A DNA stretch of 20,304 bases from a virus: the IMG/VR virus record IMGVR_UViG_3300049783_001274, positions 1 to 20,304 of that record. The stretch is one strand, 5' to 3'. Shown here piece after piece: positions 6,628-12,485 of the stretch. Each line of letters starts with the position of its first letter. Within the stretch, counting starts at the first letter, position 1. A program made the position numbers and the translations under genes. Below the pieces are notes generated by a model. That model was not told the DNA's origin. It did not search any database and was given only the letters and a program-made list of their open reading frames with translations.

Positions 6628-6630
6628 GTT
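6602..6630 (+). promoter_or_regulatory. Early-type sigma70 promoter P4
   Basis: TTTACA (6602-6607), 12 bases, TGG (6620-6622), TATAGGTT (6623-6630). The -10 is weaker than in P5, but the rest is almost identical to it. It serves the genes at 6665 and 6987. Confidence 0.78.
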
Positions 6631-6664
6631 ATATATATAACGGAACCTATTAAGGAATACAACC

Positions 6665-6958
6665 ATGCTAGAATATACAGAATATCTTGTGTACGGATAT
6701 TCCGGTCCTGCGGCGAGTGACTACTGCGAAGAAATTGTTACGGCAAAAACTCCTGAATACGCTAAGTTGTGCTTTATTCGGTCCATGAAACAGGACATGC
6801 CAAGGTGGAAGAATATGGGCGAAGACAATGTTCACGTGCGATTGTTGTATGCACCAGTCATAATGCGAGACGAAATTCCTTCAAAAGTTACTACCAGCAA
6901 AGAAGCAAAAGAGCGTAAAGAATATGCTCGCCTCAAGAAAAAGTTCGGAGATACATGA
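6665..6958 (+). CDS. Hypothetical protein, 97 aa
   Basis: AAGGA lies 8 bases before the ATG, in the leader of P4. The N-terminal half has the small strand-strand-helix layout seen elsewhere here (EEIVTAKTPEYAKLCFIR). The C-terminal third is strongly basic (SKEAKERKEYARLKKKF) and may bind nucleic acid or form a coiled coil. Function unknown. The last codons overlap a possible 11-codon minicistron. Confidence 0.68.
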   Translation: MLEYTEYLVYGYSGPAASDYCEEIVTAKTPEYAKLCFIRSMKQDMPRWKNMGEDNVHVRLLYAPVIMRDEIPSKVTTSKEAKERKEYARLKKKFGDT

Positions 6959-6990
6959 TGGGTTCTTCTTTGAAAAGGCTGTCTAAATGA
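6955..6990 (+). CDS. Possible 11-codon minicistron linking two genes
   Basis: ATG at 6955 overlaps the upstream stop (ATGA), runs 11 codons (MMGSSLKRLSK) and its own TGA overlaps the next ATG at 6987 (ATGA again). It has no strong ribosome binding site of its own. It could carry ribosomes across the 28-base gap and couple translation of the two flanking genes, or be chance. Confidence 0.25.
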   Translation: MMGSSLKRLSK

Positions 6991-7538
6991 CTACGATTAT
7001 TTTTGATGGTAAGAATAAGAAGCTATATACTGACACGCAAATTAGTAACGTGGACGTCGACGGCAAGATTATAGGCACCTTTACCGGCGCCAAGATATGG
7101 AAAAAGAATGGCAACACTTGCGCCGGCACAGGTTCGGTGGTCGTGATTGACTTGATGCGGGATCTGCTTCATGAAATGTCTCTTAAATTTTTAGGCTGGA
7201 CTTTCTTCTGCTTCATTGACAACGACAATGGCAATAGTTTCTCAAACGCCGATGATTCACTATCTCATGTCATAGTCATTCGCAAGTCCAAGCCAAAGGT
7301 CTACGAATTCCATTCCAAAATTAAGAGGTTGCAACTCTTTCGTAAACCTTTCTCTGTAATGTCAATCAAAGCAAAACTCTTGCCAATCAATCATAAATTG
7401 CCTAGGATTTTCATGGGTTCCGGTCAAGACTACGCATGCGACTATATGAAAAAAGGACACGACCCTGTAACTGCAATTAAAATGACATCAGAGCACGACA
7501 GTTTCACCAACGACTTGGTTCATGAAGTAGAAGTTTAA
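6987..7538 (+). CDS. Proteasome/HslV-like Ntn hydrolase, 183 aa
   Basis: The product starts MTTIIFDG; removal of Met would expose a Thr as N-terminal nucleophile, as in HslV and proteasome beta subunits. Other family-like features are a strand with D16 (LYTDTQIS), K36 in TGAKIW, and the C-terminal half I-F-M-G-S-G-Q-D-Y-A then K-K-G-H-D-P-V-T-A-I-K, which matches the conserved Gly-Ser-Gly and Gly-Asp-Pro/Ala helix of this fold. Length (183) is close to HslV (about 175). Related predicted peptidases are found in various phages, with substrate unknown. No HslU-like ATPase is seen nearby, so it may act alone or with a host unfoldase. GAAAAGG (6972-6978) precedes the ATG by 8 bases. Confidence 0.65.
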   Translation: MTTIIFDGKNKKLYTDTQISNVDVDGKIIGTFTGAKIWKKNGNTCAGTGSVVVIDLMRDLLHEMSLKFLGWTFFCFIDNDNGNSFSNADDSLSHVIVIRKSKPKVYEFHSKIKRLQLFRKPFSVMSIKAKLLPINHKLPRIFMGSGQDYACDYMKKGHDPVTAIKMTSEHDSFTNDLVHEVEV

Positions 7539-7573
7539 ATTTAATGGTTTACAATGCATGTCTAATGGTATAG
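7538..7573 (+). repeat. 36-bp promoter repeat, copy 2
   Basis: Near-identical to 6592-6627 (35 of 36). Covers the stop of the upstream gene, the -35 and spacer of P5. Confidence 0.93.
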
Positions 7574-7576
7574 TTT
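7548..7576 (+). promoter_or_regulatory. Early-type sigma70 promoter P5
   Basis: TTTACA (7548-7553), 12 bases, TGG (7566-7568), TATAGTTT (7569-7576). It probably starts the unit from 7614 to 11132, which ends before the hairpin ahead of the RuvC-like gene. Confidence 0.82.
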
Positions 7577-7613
7577 AGTTTATATAATTGAAAATTTTAA
7601 CGGGAGAGATCTA

Positions 7614-8303
7614 ATGGCAAAATGGGATTTGAGCGGCGCGGGACTAGGACCCCGCAAGGGCGAGGAAGAAACATTTCGCGCAGAAGCTGCTAAAGTTGAC
7701 CGCGAAATAGCAGAAGGCCTGGTTGAGAAGCTAACCTTTCAAAACGAAGCCCTGATAGCAAACGCTTTTAAGACTTACAAGGGGAACGGAAATCCCAATC
7801 TACCAAGGTTTGACATGGCCATGAGCGCCATAACTGCTGAGCGCAATGGCAGAGCAGTATCAGATTCGCTTCGCGAGGATTACTTAGCACAAATTGAGGT
7901 TTTGGAAACTACAGTCCGGATGTGCAATACGGCATGGGACCAAGAAACGGCTGAACGTAAAACTGCCGAAGCACGGATTGCGGAACTTCAGATGGAACTT
8001 GTTACCACCAAAGAAATTGGATTGGCTTTCGAAAAAGATGCAGGGCAGCAACGGGAGCGATTCTTAGAGCTTGAGTCGGCTATTACTTCTGTTCTGTCCA
8101 CTATAAATTCCATTCCTGATACAATTCCCGAGCTGGTTTGGACTAAACCATCAGAATGTAATTTTGGACATATATACAGCGGCTTTTATGAAATTGGACA
8201 CCCAGACCCACGCTTATTCTTTAAATCGAGAACAATGGGCGATTTTGACAGCGTGGAACAAGCCGTTAAAGCAGCCAACCGACATAAAGTGGAGAATACT
8301 TAA
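7614..8303 (+). CDS. Coiled-coil hypothetical protein, 229 aa
   Basis: GGGAGAG in the P5 leader precedes the ATG. The N-terminus is Gly-rich and polar (SGAGLGPRKGEE). From about residue 30 to 160 it is a long Ala/Glu/Leu/Arg helical region compatible with a coiled coil (ETAERKTAEARIAELQMEL). The last 70 residues form a separate small domain with aromatic and Pro residues (FYEIGHPDPRLFFKSR), ending with a DSVEQAVKAANRH helix. No enzyme motif. The layout suggests a dimeric scaffold or adaptor. TAATG coupling to the next gene. Confidence 0.7.
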   Translation: MAKWDLSGAGLGPRKGEEETFRAEAAKVDREIAEGLVEKLTFQNEALIANAFKTYKGNGNPNLPRFDMAMSAITAERNGRAVSDSLREDYLAQIEVLETTVRMCNTAWDQETAERKTAEARIAELQMELVTTKEIGLAFEKDAGQQRERFLELESAITSVLSTINSIPDTIPELVWTKPSECNFGHIYSGFYEIGHPDPRLFFKSRTMGDFDSVEQAVKAANRHKVENT

Positions 8304-8632
8304 TGGAATACGAAGAATATCAATCATTGACCCAGGAAGAGAAAACGATCGCCCGAATAAATTCCTTGAGTGCGATCATCAATGCACAATACGGGACGGT
8401 TTCGAACGCGGCGACAGATCTTGAGAACCTGCAAGTCCGGCATGCAGAGCTTGAATCAGCATATGCCAAACTGTTGGTCCAAGCCGAATCAATGTCTGTG
8501 ATGATGCAATGTCCATGGAAGGAAGGCTGCGATGCGCAAGTGGCTTGGCGTAAAACACAAGATAATATTTTTAATGAATTTTGGGATGATGATGAAGTCA
8601 ATGCCCGTGAAGCTTTTAAGGAACAACAATGA
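8303..8632 (+). CDS. Helical hypothetical protein, 109 aa
   Basis: The start overlaps the previous stop (TAATG), with GGAG just upstream. It is mostly helical, with a likely coiled-coil centre (ATDLENLQVRHAELESAYAK), so it may pair with the larger coiled-coil protein encoded just before it. Near residue 70 there is a C-P-W-K-E-G-C pair of cysteines. The C-terminus is acidic. Function unknown. ATGA overlap with the next gene. Confidence 0.65.
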   Translation: MEYEEYQSLTQEEKTIARINSLSAIINAQYGTVSNAATDLENLQVRHAELESAYAKLLVQAESMSVMMQCPWKEGCDAQVAWRKTQDNIFNEFWDDDEVNAREAFKEQQ

Positions 8633-8979
8633 AGATAAGTATTTGGACACGAACAGACGACCTCGGCGACGGTTCATCCACGGTAACCCTGCACGCTACG
8701 GAGTTGGCAGCCCGTAAAGATTTGGACGAAGATGGTTTTGATACAAAGGGACTGATGGAAATGCCTTGCGAGATTGACTGTGTGGAATTTGATATCGGCG
8801 AATGCTCGGTATTAGGAAGCGAGACGGGTGAGTACACTTTTGGTAAGCACACTTTTCTAATCCTAGTAGCAATCCCAGTATTTCTTTGGAAATTTTTTCT
8901 GGCGCAGAGGCAGGCTATCCGTACGGCGAACTCTCTATCATTTGCTATCGTTAACGACATGAAAAGGAAACAAAAATGA
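8629..8979 (+). CDS. Hypothetical protein with C-terminal membrane helix, 116 aa
   Basis: The N-terminal 25 residues (ISIWTRTDDLGDGSSTVTLH) look like a small phage strand-turn-strand module that normally continues as a short soluble protein. Here the second half carries one strong hydrophobic helix at about 75-91 (FLILVAIPVFLWKFFL) and a basic end, giving a C-terminally anchored protein. The join could be a fusion. There are cysteines at 47, 51 and 59. Function unknown. Confidence 0.65.
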   Translation: MKISIWTRTDDLGDGSSTVTLHATELAARKDLDEDGFDTKGLMEMPCEIDCVEFDIGECSVLGSETGEYTFGKHTFLILVAIPVFLWKFFLAQRQAIRTANSLSFAIVNDMKRKQK

Positions 8980-9215
8980 CTGATGATGAAATCCTGAAAG
9001 CAGCTCGTAAAATCCAGATTAGAATTTATAGGGAGGAAAAACTTCACGAAGTAACAGCCGAACGAAAACGCGAAGTAACTCTTACTTTTGAAGCAGTATC
9101 ACCTGCCGCTAGCACAGCTATTAATGCTCGCACGCGACCCTTTCCTGCTGTATCATTTCAGGTTCCGTATGAACTAGCCTGTGCATTTGCCCGCGAAAAT
9201 GAGGAAATTGTTTAA
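8976..9215 (+). CDS. Hypothetical protein, 79 aa
   Basis: ATGA overlap with the upstream gene and TAATG overlap with the Thg1-like gene downstream. The N-terminal half is charged and helical (ILKAARKIQIRIYREEKL); the C-terminal half has F-E-A-V-S-P-A-A-S and F-P-A-V-S-F-Q-V-P-Y elements. No recognised domain. Tight coupling suggests shared timing with Thg1 but proves no shared role. Confidence 0.65.
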   Translation: MTDDEILKAARKIQIRIYREEKLHEVTAERKREVTLTFEAVSPAASTAINARTRPFPAVSFQVPYELACAFARENEEIV

Positions 9216-9985
9216 TGAAAAAGACCGACGAATTTGGCGACAGAATGAAATGGTATGAATCGCAAGGAACATCACCCAAACTTGATGTCTCGTTGCCAAT
9301 CTGTATCCGTATTGATGGTCGCTCGTTTAGTAAATTTACCAAGGGCTGCGAACGGCCTTTTGATTCGCGTATCTCAACTGCGATGCGTGAAACGTGTGCT
9401 TATCTTGTAGAAGAGACTCATGCCAAGGTTGGATATGTCCAATCAGACGAAATCAGTCTAATTCTTTATGCCAACGAGAATGGTTCAATTATCTTCGATG
9501 GTAAGATGCATAAATTGAATAGTGTTCTTGCTTCAATGGCAGCGGTTAAGTTCTATAGCGTTTTTGGCGGAGATAAGTTGCCAGCATTCGATTGTCGATC
9601 ATGGAATGTTCCAACTAAAATGGAAGCATCAAATGCCATTCTTTGGAGAGCACTCGATGCGCGAAAAAACTCCGTGAGCATGGCTTGTAGAGCACACAAT
9701 TCTGCCAAGTCAATGCATAAGAAAAATCGTTTAGATCAAGTTCAGATGCTTGCTGAAAAAGGAATTGACTTCGAAACTGCTTATCCTGATGAAGATAAGT
9801 ACGGCGTATTTTACAAACGAGTTACCGAACCTACATTTATCGAAGATGATATCTGGGACAGAATTCCAAGTAAGAAAAAGCCCGAAAGTAGATATGCCAT
9901 GCGGTCTCGCGTGAAACAAATTCGCATGAAATACTTCGGTGATGTTGCCGATAAAATTGGATTTATTTTTGGAAGGGATGAATAA
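9215..9985 (+). CDS. Thg1-like tRNA(His) guanylyltransferase / 3'-5' polymerase
   Basis: Thg1 family proteins add nucleotides to RNA 5' ends in the 3'-to-5' direction. They add G-1 to tRNA(His) in eukaryotes and do templated 5'-end repair in Thg1-like proteins. Key motifs are present in 256 residues: R-I-D34-G35-R-S-F-S-K-F-T-K with the first metal ligand, V-Q-S-D78-E-I-S-L with the second, then a helix H-K-L-N-S-V-L-A-S-M-A-A-V-K-F. F-D-C-R-S-W-N-V-P and the W-R-A-L-D-A-R-K-N-S region complete the family pattern. The visible catalytic residues are intact. Its gene start overlaps the previous stop (TAATG). With RNA ligase 1 in the same window, a role in tRNA repair or processing is a reasonable inference; the substrate cannot be read from sequence. 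Confidence 0.93.
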   Translation: MKKTDEFGDRMKWYESQGTSPKLDVSLPICIRIDGRSFSKFTKGCERPFDSRISTAMRETCAYLVEETHAKVGYVQSDEISLILYANENGSIIFDGKMHKLNSVLASMAAVKFYSVFGGDKLPAFDCRSWNVPTKMEASNAILWRALDARKNSVSMACRAHNSAKSMHKKNRLDQVQMLAEKGIDFETAYPDEDKYGVFYKRVTEPTFIEDDIWDRIPSKKKPESRYAMRSRVKQIRMKYFGDVADKIGFIFGRDE

Positions 9986-10164
9986 TGGAAATTGAGATAA
10001 TTTGCTCGAATTGTTATTTCTGGCGAAAAGATAGGAATGATGATTACAAGGGCCTATGTCATAGGTATCCTCCAATCCATAAATCGGACAGAGGTTCTGA
10101 TATTTTTCCTTATACTTCACACATTGACTGGTGTGGCGAGTTTAAAGAAAGACATGATAAATAA
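9985..10164 (+). CDS. Small Cys-rich, putative zinc-binding protein, 59 aa
   Basis: The start overlaps the Thg1 stop (TAATG), so the two are coupled. The sequence shows C7-S-N-C10-Y-F-W, then G-L-C25-H-R-Y-P-P and D-W-C50-G-E-F-K. The order CxxC ... CHRYPP ... WCGEF is a pattern I recognise from short uncharacterised proteins in phages and bacteria, and four cysteines (7, 10, 25, 50) plus H26 could bind one zinc. Function unknown. Coupling to Thg1 raises the possibility of a nucleic-acid-binding partner. Confidence 0.78.
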   Translation: MEIEIICSNCYFWRKDRNDDYKGLCHRYPPIHKSDRGSDIFPYTSHIDWCGEFKERHDK

Positions 10165-10205
10165 TAGATAATAGATAAATGGTCATACTCGAGAGAAGGA
10201 CGAAA

Positions 10206-10484
10206 TTGAAATTTACTATAGATAAACGAGATATGCGCCAACCAAATTTATCTGGTGCATTACAGCACGAGCTGAATACCTTGATGGAAGAACACTATCA
10301 GGAAATTATAGGATATTGCCATTTGGTGGATTCTTGGAAGATAGAATGCTCCAAAGGCACTACTCTCGAATGCGTATATCGAGACGGACATGAGTACAAA
10401 TTATGCACGTTTTCACCAGACGGCAAGACAAAAGTCGAATCAGTATATCCTAGATTCGAGCACACAGGATGGGACACTATATGA
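10206..10484 (+). CDS. Hypothetical protein, 92 aa, probable TTG start
   Basis: The first ATG in frame is at 10179 but has no ribosome binding site. GAGAGAAGGA (10191-10200) lies 5 bases before an in-frame TTG at 10206, which gives a typical N-terminus (MKFTIDKRDMRQPN). I therefore prefer TTG. The protein has a helix (ALQHELNTLMEEHYQEI), a Trp/Cys segment and a beta-rich end (TTLECVYRDGHEYKLCTF). Function unknown. ATGA overlap with the glutaredoxin gene. Confidence 0.6.
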   Translation: MKFTIDKRDMRQPNLSGALQHELNTLMEEHYQEIIGYCHLVDSWKIECSKGTTLECVYRDGHEYKLCTFSPDGKTKVESVYPRFEHTGWDTI

Positions 10485-10732
10485 TTAAAATTTACGGCAA
10501 CGAAATGTGCTCTTTCTGCCTAAGGGCAAAGCGACTAGCAGATTCTTATGGTTTAGACTACACCTGGCACGATGTAGATGAACCTGATATTAAAGAGGAA
10601 TTGCTTTCCAAAATCTCATCATATAAAACCATCCCGCAAATTTTCTGGCACGATCGCCACATCGGAGGCTATGAACAATTTGCTTCGGAAATAGAAAATA
10701 CCGCTGGCGGTTTCGGCGACGGTAAGCTATGA
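10481..10732 (+). CDS. Glutaredoxin, 83 aa
   Basis: Small thiol-disulfide oxidoreductase with a thioredoxin fold. It has the strand M-I-K-I-Y-G, active site C10-S-F-C13 (the classical site is CPYC), the cis-proline loop T-I-P-Q (50-53) and the glutathione-binding G-G-Y-E-Q-F (62-67). Length is normal for glutaredoxin. In T4-like phages glutaredoxin supplies electrons to phage ribonucleotide reductase; no reductase lies in this window, so that link is inferred. The ATG at 10481 overlaps the previous stop (ATGA) and is preferred to an upstream ATG at 10469. The C-terminal tail GGFGDGKL is short and Gly-rich. Confidence 0.92.
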   Translation: MIKIYGNEMCSFCLRAKRLADSYGLDYTWHDVDEPDIKEELLSKISSYKTIPQIFWHDRHIGGYEQFASEIENTAGGFGDGKL

Positions 10733-10941
10733 AAGGTCTTAATGTATATGAGGTCGAATGGACCACGGAAAGCGGCGGAAATGTAAGAATGACCGGCGCC
10801 GAGGTAGTAGCCTTGACTGAATATGATGCGATGGAAACAGCCTGGGGCGATTATTACTGTCTCGGACCTGTTACTTGTGAATATTTGAGAGAGCCAACAG
10901 CAGTAGAAATTATACAATGGTTGAAGGATACCGCGACATGA
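10729..10941 (+). CDS. Small hypothetical protein, 70 aa
   Basis: ATGA overlaps on both sides. The N-terminal strand contains Trp (VYEVEWTTESGG), followed by AEVVALTEYDAMETAW, another case of the strand-helix pattern seen in several small proteins here. The C-terminus is a short helix (AVEIIQWLKD). Function unknown. Confidence 0.65.
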   Translation: MKGLNVYEVEWTTESGGNVRMTGAEVVALTEYDAMETAWGDYYCLGPVTCEYLREPTAVEIIQWLKDTAT

Positions 10942-11132
10942 ATGATATCTGCATGACAGTCACTATGACTTTTACTGAAGAGGACATTAACTGCTTTCTG
11001 CATTATGGTGGTACTGATGTCAAAAGCCTGAAACCTGGTGCATTGGAAAAGCTGGCGGCTATTATAGGAAATCGGACTAAAGAACACATGATGGACGAAC
11101 CAGGCTATGTTTTTGACGACTTTATCGCGTAA
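10938..11132 (+). CDS. Small hypothetical protein, 64 aa
   Basis: The ATG at 10938 overlaps the previous stop (ATGA), with AAGGA (10924-10928) 9 bases upstream; an ATG at 10917 is less likely. The sequence is MTVTMTFTEEDINCFLHYGG, then a basic helix LEKLAAIIGNRTKEHM and an acidic end. Function unknown. It ends the P5 unit, followed by the regulatory region of the RuvC-like gene. Confidence 0.65.
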   Translation: MNDICMTVTMTFTEEDINCFLHYGGTDVKSLKPGALEKLAAIIGNRTKEHMMDEPGYVFDDFIA

Positions 11133-11162
11133 TCACAACTTATATCTCGGAAGAAATTAACT

Positions 11163-11170
11163 GATAAATA
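11163..11170 (+). promoter_or_regulatory. T4-type late promoter box, GATAAATA
   Basis: GATAAATA differs from the T4 late consensus TATAAATA only at its first base; relaxed NATAAATA boxes are known in T4-like cyanophages. It lies on the 5' arm of the hairpin at 11166-11199. By T4 geometry the transcript would begin near 11176, inside that arm. Confidence 0.6.
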
Positions 11171-11199
11171 TCTTTATATGAATCAATATAAGGATATTT
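11166..11199 (+). promoter_or_regulatory. RBS-sequestering hairpin ahead of RuvC-like gene
   Basis: Bases 11166-11179 pair with 11186-11199: 14 pairs, one of them U-G (11173/11192), with the 6-base loop GAATCA. The 3' arm contains AAGGA (11190-11194), the ribosome binding site 8 bases before the ATG at 11203. A transcript reading through from upstream would hide the site. One starting at the late box would lack most of the 5' arm and leave it free. Confidence 0.65.
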
Positions 11200-11202
11200 T
11201 CA

Positions 11203-11781
11203 ATGGTTGCTATTATAGCAGGGATAGATTACTCAATGACCAGTCCAGCAATTTGCGTCCATAGCGGCGCAGAATGGTCACTTAAAAATTGCACTTTTCA
11301 CTATATTGTCCACAAAGATAAGCACTTGGTTGTTACAGATCAAGTCAAGGGTTCTCTACATAAAGAATGGAAACAACCAGAGCAAAGATTTGACAACCTT
11401 TCTTCTTGGTCTATTGACATTCTCAATTCCGCAAGCGTCAATGATGTTTGTCTTGAAGGATACGCGTTTGGTGCCAGAGGTCTCGTTTTCCAGATCGGAG
11501 AAAATACTGGCGCATTGAAGCAGAAGATGTTCGAAAAGAATATTCCATTCATCGTGTCTCCGCCCACCGTTATAAAGAAATTTGCAACAGGTAAGGGCAA
11601 TTCCAATAAAGAAAAAATGTGGGACAGTTTCATAGAAGAAACAGGCTTCAATTTATTCAATATATTAGGACAAGAAGAGAAAAAGAATTGGTCTCCCGTA
11701 TCAGATATGGTCGATGCCTATTTCCTTGCAAAATATCTGTTTGAAGAAAAATATGCGGAACAGGTTGACATCACCATGTGA
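11203..11781 (+). CDS. RuvC-like Holliday junction resolvase, 192 aa
   Basis: RNase H-fold endonuclease predicted to cut four-way DNA junctions, clearing branched replicative DNA before packaging. The acidic catalytic set fits RuvC: A-G-I-D9-Y-S on the first strand, C-L-E85-G-Y-A-F-G-A-R-G on the fourth, and D168-M-V-D171-A-Y-F-L-A in the last helix. The segment S-P-P-T-V-I-K-K-F-A-T-G-K-G-N-S-N-K corresponds to the conserved P-x-x-V-K-K-x-x-T-G-x-G-x-A-x-K of RuvC-like proteins. Length is near RuvC (about 170). T4 itself uses the unrelated endonuclease VII (gene 49). The ribosome binding site is buried in a hairpin that overlaps a late promoter box. Promoter P10 lies across the 3' end. Confidence 0.85.
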   Translation: MVAIIAGIDYSMTSPAICVHSGAEWSLKNCTFHYIVHKDKHLVVTDQVKGSLHKEWKQPEQRFDNLSSWSIDILNSASVNDVCLEGYAFGARGLVFQIGENTGALKQKMFEKNIPFIVSPPTVIKKFATGKGNSNKEKMWDSFIEETGFNLFNILGQEEKKNWSPVSDMVDAYFLAKYLFEEKYAEQVDITM

Positions 11782-11793
11782 TTAGTATATATT
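11765..11793 (+). promoter_or_regulatory. Early-type sigma70 promoter P10
   Basis: TTGACA (11765-11770), 12 bases, TAG (11783-11785), TATATATT (11786-11793). Same geometry as the other promoters, with TAG in place of TGG. The -35 lies in the last codons of the RuvC-like gene. It serves 11821 to 12684. Confidence 0.78.
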
Positions 11794-11820
11794 AATCTTA
11801 TAACCAACGAGGATTATAAG

Positions 11821-12129
11821 ATGACCTATAAAGTAACCTTCCGAGACGGCACTGAATCAGTAATGGAAACGCAAGAATTTACAGATTATGTCATTGCGAA
11901 TACAAACCCACTACCACTTGTAGCAGTAAATGTTCTAACAGACGAAGTGGCGTATCAATTTTCTAAAATCTCGCCACCAACTTTTTGGCAGGAAATTAAA
12001 GAATCCTTCCAAGTTCCTGTAAAGCTTTATCTCGCCTATTTGCTCGCTCGTGCATTCTTTACATTGAACCGCCAAAAACGAGACAAAATAATGGACGAGT
12101 ACGCCGGCATCACGCTTAGCATATTTTAA
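11821..12129 (+). CDS. Hypothetical protein, 102 aa
   Basis: GAGG (11809-11812) precedes the ATG by about 8 bases. The N-terminal half is a small beta domain (YKVTFRDGTESVME, LVAVNVLTDEVAYQF). The second half is helical, with an amphipathic or weakly hydrophobic stretch VPVKLYLAYLLARAFFTL followed by NRQKRDK. It could be membrane-associated, but the segment is only moderately hydrophobic. Function unknown. Confidence 0.65.
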   Translation: MTYKVTFRDGTESVMETQEFTDYVIANTNPLPLVAVNVLTDEVAYQFSKISPPTFWQEIKESFQVPVKLYLAYLLARAFFTLNRQKRDKIMDEYAGITLSIF

Positions 12130-12140
12130 AAGGAAATTTG

Positions 12141-12485
12141 ATGATGGATCATATTAATTACTACGACGATGACGCAAAGCGCTGTAGTTTTGTCTGGTGT
12201 GTTTATAATACAATCGAGGTCGAATATCCCAATATCATCGAAGCGGGATTTACCACCGAAAAACTTTCAAAAATTGTCGGTAAGGACTTCGACGAAGATT
12301 GTCTTAATTATCTGCATGATTCTAACGGAGTAATTGAGAATGCAGATTTGCTATATAGTGTTCTTACCACAGTATCAAATTATTACATCGGCGAGGATTG
12401 GTATGTTCGACACGGAGATCGTGCCGCGATGGACCTTTTCGGCTCCAAACTTCTCACTGCAATAGAAAGTGAAACAGATGACTGA
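12141..12485 (+). CDS. Hypothetical acidic protein, 114 aa
   Basis: AAAAGGA lies 6 bases before the ATG at 12141; a TTG one codon earlier is less likely. The protein is acidic and aromatic (MMDHINYYDDDAKR) with a helical middle and a second aromatic block SNYYIGEDWYVRHGD. Two early cysteines flank F-V-W. No recognised family. It overlaps the next gene by 8 bases. Confidence 0.68.
   Translation: MMDHINYYDDDAKRCSFVWCVYNTIEVEYPNIIEAGFTTEKLSKIVGKDFDEDCLNYLHDSNGVIENADLLYSVLTTVSNYYIGEDWYVRHGDRAAMDLFGSKLLTAIESETDD

Noticed and set aside
10161-10181. Short ATAGATA tandem units and a GATAAATG near-match to a late box
   Set aside because: Only about three imperfect units, and the late-box match fails at its last base, so neither a meaningful repeat nor a promoter can be claimed.
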